This document shows positions 53,134-61,374 of a stretch of DNA of 64,000 bases, piece after piece. The notes beneath the pieces were generated by a model that made no database searches, was not told where the DNA came from, and saw nothing but the letters and a program-made list of their open reading frames with translations. Location of the stretch: positions 1 to 64,000 of the forward strand of contig JARLHE010000014.1 of the NCBI GenBank assembly GCA_031292385.1, written 5' to 3'. A program made the translations under genes and the position numbers. The DNA is from Oligoflexia bacterium (lineage in GTDB: Bacteria > Bdellovibrionota > UBA1018). Numbering within the stretch: position 1 is the stretch's first letter; each line of letters opens with the position of its first letter.

Positions 53134-53679
53134 ATGACTACCAAACTAAACACCTGGGAACTGGATCCGGCGCACTCCAGCGCTAACTTCAGCGTCAAGC
53201 ACATGATGATTGCGAAAGTCCACGGCGGCTTTAAGTCGGTCAAAGGCAAGATGCAGTTCGATCGGAACGATTTGGCGCATAGCTCGATCGAAGCGACCAT
53301 TGATGCGTCGAGCATCGATACGCGCGAGCCCAAGCGTGACGAGCATCTGAAGAGCGCCGATTTTTTCGATGTGCAGAAATACCCAGCGTTGACTTTCAAG
53401 TCCAAGCGCATCGAGGAAGCGGATGAGGATCGGTTCAAAGTAGCGGGCGATCTGACGATTCGTGGCGTTACCCGGGAAGTAGTGCTCGATGTTGAATCAT
53501 CGCTCGATGAAATCAAAGATCCTTACGGGAATGTTAAGATCGGCGCATCTGCTGCAACCCGAATCAAGAGAAAGGATTTCGGTTTGAATTGGAACGCCGC
53601 GCTTGAAGCGGGCGGTGTTTTAGTGGGTGATGATATTACGATCAACCTTGATCTCCAATTCATGAAGAAGGCGATATGA
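53134..53679 (+). CDS. YceI family protein
   Basis: WELDPAHSSANFSVKHMMIAKVHGGFKSVKGKMQFD...GVTREVVLDVE. Confidence 0.92.
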   Translation: MTTKLNTWELDPAHSSANFSVKHMMIAKVHGGFKSVKGKMQFDRNDLAHSSIEATIDASSIDTREPKRDEHLKSADFFDVQKYPALTFKSKRIEEADEDRFKVAGDLTIRGVTREVVLDVESSLDEIKDPYGNVKIGASAATRIKRKDFGLNWNAALEAGGVLVGDDITINLDLQFMKKAI

Positions 53680-54374
53680 TTAAAGTAAGAAAATCCGAAG
53701 ATCGCGGCCACGTCAGCCATGGGTGGCTCGATACGTACCATACCTTTTCGTTCTCCAGTTATTACGACCCCCAGTTTACGGGCTTTCGCGAGCTGCTCGT
53801 CATCAACGACGATCGGATCGCGGCCGGTGAGGGCTTCGGAAAACACGGGCATCGTGACATGGAGATCATCACCTACGTTTTGGATGGATCGCTCGAGCAC
53901 AAGGACAGCATGGGAACGGGCTCGGTTCTGAAGTACGGCGATGTTCAGCGCATGAGTGCCGGCACCGGCGTGCTCCACAGCGAGTTCAACCATTCGAAGA
54001 AGGATCCGTTGCACCTGCTCCAGATCTGGGTGACTCCAGGCGCTGAGGGGATTCGGCCGAGCTACGAAGAGAAGCGGTTTTCTCCGGAAGACAAAAAAAA
54101 CCGGTTGAAGCTGATCGTTTCTCCTGACGGGAGGGACGGGTCGTTGACGATGCATCAAAACGTCTCGCTCTATGCTTCGGTGCTTGAAGAGGGAAAGGCG
54201 ACTGATCTTTCCTTGAAGTCAGGCCGTTATGCCTGGGTTCACGTGGCCCGGGGCGTGGTCGAGTTCAACGGCGTCGTTCTCGAAGAGGGCGACGGCGCGG
54301 CGGTGAGTGAAGAGCAGAAATTGAAATTCCAGGCGAAAACGCCAGCTGAATTTCTGGTCTTTGACTTGCCTTAA
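53676..54374 (+). CDS. Pirin family protein
   Basis: DRGHVSHGWLDTYHTFSFSSYYDPQFTGFRELLVINDD...GFGKHGHRDMEIITYVLDG. Confidence 0.93.
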   Translation: MIKVRKSEDRGHVSHGWLDTYHTFSFSSYYDPQFTGFRELLVINDDRIAAGEGFGKHGHRDMEIITYVLDGSLEHKDSMGTGSVLKYGDVQRMSAGTGVLHSEFNHSKKDPLHLLQIWVTPGAEGIRPSYEEKRFSPEDKKNRLKLIVSPDGRDGSLTMHQNVSLYASVLEEGKATDLSLKSGRYAWVHVARGVVEFNGVVLEEGDGAAVSEEQKLKFQAKTPAEFLVFDLP

Positions 54375-55588
54375 GCGACCTGTCCGGCTGCCCAGCCGGA
54401 GGCCCAGGCCCACTGGAAGTTGTAGCCGCCAAGCCAGCCGGTGACGTCCACCACCTCACCGATGAAATAAAGGCCGGGAGCCTTTTTGCTCTCCATGGTT
54501 TTGGAGGAGAGCTCATCGGTGTCGACGCCGCCGCGGGTGACCTCGGCCTTACTGTATCCGACGGTACCGCTTGGCGACAATTTCCAGGCCTTCAGAAGGT
54601 GGCAAAACTCCTCCAGGGCTCTTTCAGAGACCTGGGGGAGGGGCAGTTCCGAACGAAAGTGCCGCTCGCAGATCCAATCCGAAAAGCGGGAGGGTAAGAG
54701 CTCGGCTAAGAGGTTCCTTACCAAAGCCCGGCTGCCTTCTTTTTTCTTTTTGAGGAACCAGGAAAAGCAGTCAAGCTCGGGCAATAGATCGATGGTGATG
54801 CCATCGCCGGGATACCAATGCAGCGAGGATTGAAGCGCGGCGGGCCCGCTGAGGCCGGAGTGCGTGAATAAGATGTTTTCGCGAAAAACACGGTCATTGC
54901 AGGTGATTTTGCAGTCGATAGACAAACCTGCCAGGGAAGCGAGCGATCGTCCCTCCTCATCCGCGAAGACAAAGCCGTCCAAGGCGGCGGCGCGCGGGAC
55001 GAGCTTCAGGCCGAACTGCTGGGCGAGCTCATAGCCCCATCCGGTTGCGCCGATTTTCGGAATGGAAAGCCCGCCGGTCGCGATGACCAGGGACTCGCAG
55101 ATGAAGGAGCCCAGGCGGGTTTCGATTTGATAGCGCGCGCCTTCGCGATCGATGGCGGCCACGCTTTGAATCGGGCAATCCAGCAGGAATTGGGCGCCTG
55201 CCTGGTCGCATTCGGCTTTCAGCATATCGACGATTTCCTGCGCGGAGCGATCGCAGAAAAGCTGTCCGAGCTTTTTCTCATGGAAGGCGATCCCGTGATC
55301 CCGCACCATATCGATGAAGGATTCGGCCGGGTATCGCGAGAGGGCCGATTTGCAGAAATGCGGGTTCTTTGAAACGTAATTGAGCGGCCCGGCGGTGAGA
55401 TTGGTGAAGTTGCATCGCCCGCCGCCGGAGATGAGGATTTTACCTCCCAGCTTCTTCGCGTGATCGAGCAAAAGCACGCTCCGGCCTCGCTTTGCGGCGT
55501 GGATCGCGCACATCATGCCAGCGCCGCCGGCACCGATGATGATCACGTCAAAGCGTTGAGTCTTTGGTGAATCCATGGATGTCGACAT
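54371..55588 (-). CDS. HI0933/YhiN-like flavoprotein (NAD(P)/FAD-dependent oxidoreductase)
   Basis: DVIIIGAGGAGMMCAIHAAKRGRSVLLLDHAKKLGGKILISGGGRCNFTN. Confidence 0.92.
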   Translation of the reverse strand: MSTSMDSPKTQRFDVIIIGAGGAGMMCAIHAAKRGRSVLLLDHAKKLGGKILISGGGRCNFTNLTAGPLNYVSKNPHFCKSALSRYPAESFIDMVRDHGIAFHEKKLGQLFCDRSAQEIVDMLKAECDQAGAQFLLDCPIQSVAAIDREGARYQIETRLGSFICESLVIATGGLSIPKIGATGWGYELAQQFGLKLVPRAAALDGFVFADEEGRSLASLAGLSIDCKITCNDRVFRENILFTHSGLSGPAALQSSLHWYPGDGITIDLLPELDCFSWFLKKKKEGSRALVRNLLAELLPSRFSDWICERHFRSELPLPQVSERALEEFCHLLKAWKLSPSGTVGYSKAEVTRGGVDTDELSSKTMESKKAPGLYFIGEVVDVTGWLGGYNFQWAWASGWAAGQVA

Positions 55589-55820
55589 AAGTCAGGCCCT
55601 TCGCCAGCGCCGAGGAGGGCGTGGCGGATTGGCCCTTGATTCGGATCTTTTTCTTTTTAAAAAGCTCTTTGAACTCCCCGCGCGATAGGTTGCGCAGCGT
55701 GAGGCATTCTTTCTGCGCCCGGAGCGCTTCCATCAGCACGCTGTCGAGCCTGGGTTTCGGTTCTTTCAGGTTCAAGACCACTCGAAACGAATTGGGTGGG
55801 ACTTCGGGGATGTTTTCCAT
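55548..55820 (-). CDS. Small protein with S4-like RNA-binding segment
   Basis: LSRGEFKELFKKKKIRIKGQSATPSSALAKGLTYVDI resembles an S4 domain; overlaps the flavoprotein start. Confidence 0.55.
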   Translation of the reverse strand: MENIPEVPPNSFRVVLNLKEPKPRLDSVLMEALRAQKECLTLRNLSRGEFKELFKKKKIRIKGQSATPSSALAKGLTYVDIHGFTKDSTL

Positions 55821-55832
55821 ATTCTTATTTTC

Positions 55833-57113
55833 TCAGTTGGCGTGAGCCAGTTGTTCTTGCACCTGAACCAGGGTTCGGTCAACCCATTCGTAAAATGCCT
55901 CGTAAAATTCGGGAAACTGCCAGAGGACGCCCGATTCCTTTTCTATGCGCGTAGCCCCTTGGAGCGTCATCTCCAAGGGTTGGCGGTTCGCTTTCACCTT
56001 CAGTAAGCGACTCTGGAGCTTCAAAAGGCTAGCCTTGAGCTGGGTATATTGAGGCGCTTTCGTGAGCGCCTCGAAGTCGGCGTAGCTGAGGCCGTAGAAG
56101 GGAGGGAGCGCGATAAACTCTTCCGTGATCGCGGTACTGAACGCCTGGTTCGGGGAATTTATCCCGAAATATTCGTTAACCACGCCTGGGCGCAGCGGAA
56201 GCTGCCCGGTTTGGAGCAGCATTTTTCGGGCGCTTTCATCCCGATAAAGAACCGTCAGGGTTTCGATGGGAAGGTCATGGGTTCTTCTGACCCAGCGAAT
56301 GAAACTGTTGAGCGGTATCGCGATTTCACCCAATGAAAACAAATCCGGGCCGTCTACCGGCAAGGGCTCCCAAAATCCGGCCGCGGCGAGGGCATTGTCG
56401 GAATTGGTGGCGCAGTTATTGGTGTCCTTCCAAACATAGTTGCCGTGCGCATGGTAATAATCATTGCGCGCGTTCAGGTAGCTGACCATCTTCTCGAGCT
56501 CGACGGGTTGCACCGGCACTTTCACGCAATGCAAGTTGCGGCCGTTCTGGGTCGCGAAGTCCGTTCCGTACGACTCTTCGTACATGTATTCTTCGCGGGT
56601 GATGTTGGGGTTTTTATTGGCCGTGAGCGCGGCTTCGGAGAAAGTTACTCCGTTGAGAATCCCCAGCGATTTAGCCAGTTCTTTTGTATTCATGTAAGTG
56701 CTGACGTTGAGCGATCCCGAGGGGCCAGTGAGCCCGTGCAGGTAGAAATCCTTTGATGGAACCGCGACCCAGTTGGCGTTGCTGAAATCGGAGTTCACGC
56801 TGATGCCGACTCCGTGTTCTCCCGGATCATTGGCCGCGCACGAGTGAATTCTCGGATAGGCGGGATTCTCGTCCCGGCAGGCGCCTTTCAAATAGATGAA
56901 GCCATGACCAAATTTTCCGCCCGCGCTGCCAAGCTCATTGGCAACCGCGCTTTTGATTCTTTGCGATGCCCCGCAATATTCTATGTAGGTTGGGTAAAGA
57001 CGATCATAAAGGTCGTTTCTCGGGAAATCGCTCTCCGCCGCTTGCGCATGGGGCGCGCTCCAGCCTAGGCCGAAGAAAAGCAGCGGTATGTACCAGCGCG
57101 CGCGCAATTTCAT
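55833..57113 (-). CDS. Hypothetical secreted protein
   Basis: Signal peptide MKLRARWYIPLLFFGLGWSAPHAQA; KFGHGFIYLKG and WKDTNNCATNSDNALAAAGF motifs. Confidence 0.72.
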   Translation of the reverse strand: MKLRARWYIPLLFFGLGWSAPHAQAAESDFPRNDLYDRLYPTYIEYCGASQRIKSAVANELGSAGGKFGHGFIYLKGACRDENPAYPRIHSCAANDPGEHGVGISVNSDFSNANWVAVPSKDFYLHGLTGPSGSLNVSTYMNTKELAKSLGILNGVTFSEAALTANKNPNITREEYMYEESYGTDFATQNGRNLHCVKVPVQPVELEKMVSYLNARNDYYHAHGNYVWKDTNNCATNSDNALAAAGFWEPLPVDGPDLFSLGEIAIPLNSFIRWVRRTHDLPIETLTVLYRDESARKMLLQTGQLPLRPGVVNEYFGINSPNQAFSTAITEEFIALPPFYGLSYADFEALTKAPQYTQLKASLLKLQSRLLKVKANRQPLEMTLQGATRIEKESGVLWQFPEFYEAFYEWVDRTLVQVQEQLAHAN

Positions 57114-58078
57114 TGTTCAGTCTTCTCTCGTGCAAGTTCCGAGATCAAATCCCGATCCGCGTCGACATTCGGCAGCTCGGATTGGCCGCGCGGCTTGAGC
57201 AGGCCCAGGTTGGAGAGGCCAAGCGGGGCCTCGATCGGGTTGGTCTGATCCAGAATGATTTTTCCCAAAGCGGATTGTATTTCCTCGCCCAGGCCCAAGT
57301 GCATGGTCTGGTCGAGGAGTCGGAAGGCCTCGGTCGTGCAGCTGCGCGTGAGCGTGTTGTAGTAATATTTCATCCCGAACTTTTCGCTCATGTTCACCGC
57401 GTGTTGCAGAAGCCGGCTTTTGTCGGCATCCGAGAGTTTGAGGCTGTATTGTTGGGTGAGGTGGTGATCGATCGTGATCATGTCCCTGAATCGATCGGCC
57501 ATCGAAACGAAACGGTACGCGAGCCCAAAGTGCCTTTCGAGGCCTTTGAAAATGTCGAAATTCTCGCCGCCTTGATAAGACTCCACGGCTTCGACCGAGT
57601 AGACGAAATCCCGGACGCTCTGCCGGGCTTGGCGGGGTTCCGCGCCTGAAGCGTCTTGTTCGACGAGCGAAACCTCGCGGCCGCGCTTCATTTTAAAGCG
57701 AATTTGGGCATGGGCCGCCGGCACCGCGGCGGGGAAATGGTCGACCTGAAAAATGACCTCATCGATGCCGTTCGGGTCGATCGAGGCGATCCAGAATTTT
57801 CCGTTATGGGCGAAATTAGCGATCGTGATCATTCCGTTTTGGCCGGCCGGGCCATTGGGTAGTTGCACAACCGATCTTTTTTGAGTCGTATCCAGGCACT
57901 TGCCGGCGTTGGGGCCGCCGGCGAGTGCCCATCCCAGATCGAAAGGGTCTGCGTGGTCCAAGACGCAGCTTGGCTTAAATACGGTGGCGGATTCGGCGGC
58001 AAACGAAGTGCCAAAGGAAGTAACGGATAACATCAGGCTGACGCCGAGCGCGGAACCGATCAATTTAATGATTTTCAT
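57110..58078 (-). CDS. Hypothetical secreted protein
   Basis: Signal peptide MKIIKLIGSALGVSLMLSVTSFGTSFAAE; YYNTLTRSCTTEAFRLLDQ; 4-nt overlap with the next gene. Confidence 0.72.
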   Translation of the reverse strand: MKIIKLIGSALGVSLMLSVTSFGTSFAAESATVFKPSCVLDHADPFDLGWALAGGPNAGKCLDTTQKRSVVQLPNGPAGQNGMITIANFAHNGKFWIASIDPNGIDEVIFQVDHFPAAVPAAHAQIRFKMKRGREVSLVEQDASGAEPRQARQSVRDFVYSVEAVESYQGGENFDIFKGLERHFGLAYRFVSMADRFRDMITIDHHLTQQYSLKLSDADKSRLLQHAVNMSEKFGMKYYYNTLTRSCTTEAFRLLDQTMHLGLGEEIQSALGKIILDQTNPIEAPLGLSNLGLLKPRGQSELPNVDADRDLISELAREKTEQ

Positions 58079-58183
58079 AATGCCGTCCGTTTCTTCTCTA
58101 GCGTGAAGCAAGGGCGGTGCCGTGATAACGCCCAGGAAATACGGGTGGTTTTCGATCGTTCGCGAGGCGGTGCTGTCTAGAGT

Positions 58184-58606
58184 TTAGACAGACGTCGAGT
58201 TTTGGGCGTGTGTGAGGCGGCCTTGGGTTTTCGTCACTCTTTGAGTATTGGGGTTTAATCGAAACGAGTGACGGATCAATATCAGCCCGATGATACCCGA
58301 GAGGTCGGCGACTAAGATTCGGCATTCGCTCGTTTGCTCCGGGAGATCGGTCATCGGGTGAGTATGGATGGGCGTGGTTTTGCTGTTTTTCCTCAGCCAG
58401 TTGATGACGGAATGGGTGTGTCCGGTTCGCGTCTTTTCGTTTTTGTAATCAAAGCCGCCGATTCCTTGGATGGGCGGCACGAACTGGACTCCTTTCGGAA
58501 CGAAGAGCTTATCGAGATGGGAAAGGGCGTGGTTGAAAATCAGGTCCCCGATGGGGGTCGAATCGCCGAGATAGGCGATGCAAACCGTGTGGGCGAAGAG
58601 TTTCAT
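58184..58606 (-). CDS. Hypothetical protein
   Basis: 140-aa ORF from MKLFAHTVCIAYLGDSTPIGDLIFNHALSHLDKLFV; upstream part of the 284-aa track ORF overlaps another gene out of frame. Confidence 0.5.
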   Translation of the reverse strand: MKLFAHTVCIAYLGDSTPIGDLIFNHALSHLDKLFVPKGVQFVPPIQGIGGFDYKNEKTRTGHTHSVINWLRKNSKTTPIHTHPMTDLPEQTSECRILVADLSGIIGLILIRHSFRLNPNTQRVTKTQGRLTHAQNSTSV

Positions 58607-58710
58607 TGCGAGCCCGGGTTTTGGGATGAGAATCACTCGGATTTCCCTCGAAACGGTCGCTCTCGTCGACGACTGGGCCCGATTTTTCTGGAATAACTCG
58701 CTACCGTTTC

Positions 58711-59070
58711 TTAGTGCGCCCATTGTTCCGGCCTTAGTTGGGTTTTGAGTTGCGTGGATTCGGAGATGGCTTCGGGCGATGCGTCGCAAAGGTTTCGCTC
58801 GATCGTTCCAATGACCGAGCCTCGCACCGAATCGCTGAGTTGCTTGATGTATTCGGCGAGGATCTCGTTTTCGCCGCAAAGAATGAGCCCGCTTTCGGTG
58901 CCTTCGCCGCAGGCGACTTCGATTTCCTCGACGACGTAATGAACAAACTCGTTTAGCGCTTCGTTGGGGCGCGGAATGGTTCGACAAAGGCAGGCCTGCT
59001 CGCATGGGCCCTTTTTTACGAAAAGTTTTGCGCGGCAATCGTCAGCACAGACTATCCAGGTTCTTTTCAT
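58711..59070 (-). CDS. Host-attachment/eRF1-like family protein
   Basis: MKRTWIVCADDCRAKLFV...LILCGENEILAEYIKQLSDSVRGSVIGTIERNLCDASPEAISE. Confidence 0.55.
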   Translation of the reverse strand: MKRTWIVCADDCRAKLFVKKGPCEQACLCRTIPRPNEALNEFVHYVVEEIEVACGEGTESGLILCGENEILAEYIKQLSDSVRGSVIGTIERNLCDASPEAISESTQLKTQLRPEQWAH

Positions 59071-59173
59071 GTGGAGGATGAAAAGCAAGAGGCGTGCTTG
59101 ATACGGCGACTTATAAAAATCTCATGAAATCGGGTAGATGGGTGAATACGGGCGAGCCGAAAACGTTACCAAA

Positions 59174-59199
59174 TTTAATCCGGATTAAAGATTTTAATC
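59174..59199. promoter_or_regulatory. Clustered palindromic half-sites, candidate operator
   Basis: TTTAATCCGGATTAAA perfect 16-bp palindrome (59174-59189) followed by GATTTTAATC. Confidence 0.4.
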
Positions 59200-59211
59200 T
59201 CGCTAAAATAC

Positions 59212-59252
59212 GATGGCCGCCTCAACCGAAAGCTTCGGTCGAGACGGCCATC
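59212..59252 (-). terminator. Terminator of the C1 peptidase gene
   Basis: 19-position stem with 3-nt loop; the two A.C mismatches on + become G.U pairs in minus-strand RNA; followed on minus by GTATTTTAG. Confidence 0.7.
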
Positions 59253-59281
59253 ATGAAACTATGCTCGTTTTTCGAACAGTT

Positions 59282-60823
59282 TTAGTTCTGAACCGTTACC
59301 GTGTAAGAAGCGGAGTCGGCCGAATATACCTGGCTTCCGTACGTGATTTCGCCATGCATGGAAATCGTGTACTGACCGTTCGGTATCACGGTCGTTCTCC
59401 AGCCCATTTGCATCTGTGGAAGGACCTGTTCCGAGTTCTTGACTTCAATCACTTTACCGGTCGAGTCCGTCACGCTGAAACGCAGGCGTTGGAACGGAAC
59501 CGGCGTGGATTGAGCCGTGATCGCGAATTCAGGGCGTCCCGAAAGCGGTGCCGTGAGATCAACCCCATTGGCTCCGGCGAAGGAAAGGCTCATCTGCGGA
59601 ACGCTGTTGATGACGTAGAACTCGCGAACCTGGGACTTAACGGAGGCCGACGGGCTTTCCGCGTAAATCTGGTACGTGCCTTCTTTCAGCTGCAGCGTGT
59701 TCAATGAGGCCGAGCAATTGGCGCCCTGTCCTACGCAGGCGAGGGTGCTCGCGTCGCGGCCGTCCGAACCCACGATGTGGAAGCGTACGTCCTGCGCATT
59801 GAGGTTCCGCGCATCCACGGAGAGTTGATACTGGCCGGAAACGTATTCGCTATCCGACGGGGACTCGACGGAGAGGTAGCCCGTCGGCGGAGCCACGTTG
59901 AAGCTCCACGTCTCGCCGCCGATGCCGGAATCGTCGTCATAGCTGACCCAGGCGAAGCCGTTATCGCCCCACTCCGTGCCCCAGCTGTTGCGAATCAGCC
60001 AGGCTTGCTTCGCATCGTCGTAACCCACCATGCTGATCGCGTGGCCGCCCAAAGCGTCGCCGGTGACGTGTTTATAAACTCCGCCCGCGTACGTCATGAA
60101 GTCGGCATAGACCGTCAGCGTGGTGACCAGCGGACCGTTCGCGAGGGCGGCCTTGACCGCGTCCGCGTTGCCGCTGCCGTAGCTGCCCGATGGAGTCGTA
60201 TAGGCCGCAATTTTCATGCTGCGGGAGCTGGAGTCGGCGCATTCCTGATTACAGGCGACATCCTGGCCGGTCGAGCCCGAGGTGTAAGGCATGCAGGCCT
60301 CGTCGACCACGCCGGTGCTTTGCAGGAAATCGGCCGCTGAATCCGGCATCCAGCCGCTGTCGCAACCGCCGCCGCCGCAAGCGAAGAGCTGTTGAGGGGA
60401 GAAGCTGGGGTGCAGCCAGGGGACACCGTATGCGATGGAAGTCTGGGCTTCGAGCGTCGCGACGGTCGAGAAGGCGACGCAGCTGCCGCAATCGCCCTGA
60501 TTCATGACCGCCCCCAGCCAGTTGACGCCGTCCTTGTTGCGCCAGTCGATCGAGCCGGCGGTCAGAGCATGAACTCCGTGAAAATCGAGCGTTCTCTTCG
60601 GCGGCTTTTGCAGGCCGAACATGTGTTTGACGTCCTTCGGCGCCAAATGGTTCAGCCAGGAATCCTTCGCCTGCCAACGAGCGTGGTTTTTCACGATCGC
60701 GCGCTGAACTTGGGAAACATCGATTGTCTTTTGTGAATCAGCGAAAGCTGAATGACCAAAAACCCCCACCAACATTGTCGTCATGACGACAGGGCTTATC
60801 CGTAAGCCCATTTTGTTTTTCAT
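59282..60823 (-). CDS. Secreted papain-like (C1, cathepsin-B-like) cysteine peptidase
   Basis: Signal peptide; GAVMNQGDCGSCVAFS (Cys), GGHAISMVGYDD (His), WLIRNSWGTEWGDNGF (Asn). Confidence 0.92.
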   Translation of the reverse strand: MKNKMGLRISPVVMTTMLVGVFGHSAFADSQKTIDVSQVQRAIVKNHARWQAKDSWLNHLAPKDVKHMFGLQKPPKRTLDFHGVHALTAGSIDWRNKDGVNWLGAVMNQGDCGSCVAFSTVATLEAQTSIAYGVPWLHPSFSPQQLFACGGGGCDSGWMPDSAADFLQSTGVVDEACMPYTSGSTGQDVACNQECADSSSRSMKIAAYTTPSGSYGSGNADAVKAALANGPLVTTLTVYADFMTYAGGVYKHVTGDALGGHAISMVGYDDAKQAWLIRNSWGTEWGDNGFAWVSYDDDSGIGGETWSFNVAPPTGYLSVESPSDSEYVSGQYQLSVDARNLNAQDVRFHIVGSDGRDASTLACVGQGANCSASLNTLQLKEGTYQIYAESPSASVKSQVREFYVINSVPQMSLSFAGANGVDLTAPLSGRPEFAITAQSTPVPFQRLRFSVTDSTGKVIEVKNSEQVLPQMQMGWRTTVIPNGQYTISMHGEITYGSQVYSADSASYTVTVQN

Positions 60824-60917
60824 AACAGAAGACTAACAGTTCAGCCGTCTGCTGTAAATTTTTTGACTGGCTTCGGAGAAAATTTTTAGAGAACCTGAGT
60901 AGATTATTTCAGTCCAG

Positions 60918-61226
60918 TCAAAGCGGGTGAGTGGCGCGCTGGAGAGCTTCCAAAAGGCCGGGCAAGCGACGATCGATTTCTGCGCGACGAAGCGAGAGAT
61001 AGTGGCTGGTTCCTTCCCCGCGCCTCTGGATCAAGCCTACTTGCTGGAGCACTTTGAAGTGGTGGGACATCGTCGATTTCGAGAGCGGGCTCTTGCATTC
61101 TCCGCAGGAGATCTCATTTTGTTCAATGAGGGTTTGAACGATCTTAAGCCTCACGGGATCGCCTAGGGCGTAAAAAAGCGAAGAGAGGGGCATCCTTTTT
61201 AGGTCGGGGCGGTAGCTCGCTTTCAT
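60918..61226 (-). CDS. ArsR family transcriptional regulator
   Basis: LGDPVRLKIVQTLIEQNEISCGECKSPLSKSTMSHHFKVLQQVGLIQRRGEGTSHYLSL; start may be 61193. Confidence 0.88.
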   Translation of the reverse strand: MKASYRPDLKRMPLSSLFYALGDPVRLKIVQTLIEQNEISCGECKSPLSKSTMSHHFKVLQQVGLIQRRGEGTSHYLSLRRAEIDRRLPGLLEALQRATHPL

Positions 61227-61242
61227 TGCGTAATTATATTCT

Positions 61243-61258
61243 ATAGTTATCGAACTAT
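61243..61258. promoter_or_regulatory. Candidate ArsR-type operator
   Basis: ATAGTT-ATCG-AACTAT immediately upstream of the ArsR gene. Confidence 0.4.
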
Positions 61259-61374
61259 CAAATTATTCGCGGGCTCTTCGGTTTGACAACGCCTCAAGGG
61301 TTGCCATCTTGTTTTAAAGTTCGAAAAGCTTCGAATAATGGTTTGAGTAACGAAGCAACAAGGGGAGAAGCAAA

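Noticed and set aside
58173-58191. CTGTCTA-GAGTT-TAGACAG hairpin as a terminator
   Set aside because: Overlaps the stop codon of the 58184 ORF and has no T-run on either strand; too weak to call.
58607-59038. N-terminal part of the 284-aa minus-strand ORF
   Set aside because: Arg-rich out-of-frame read through the host-attachment-like gene; the coding-like part begins near 58606.
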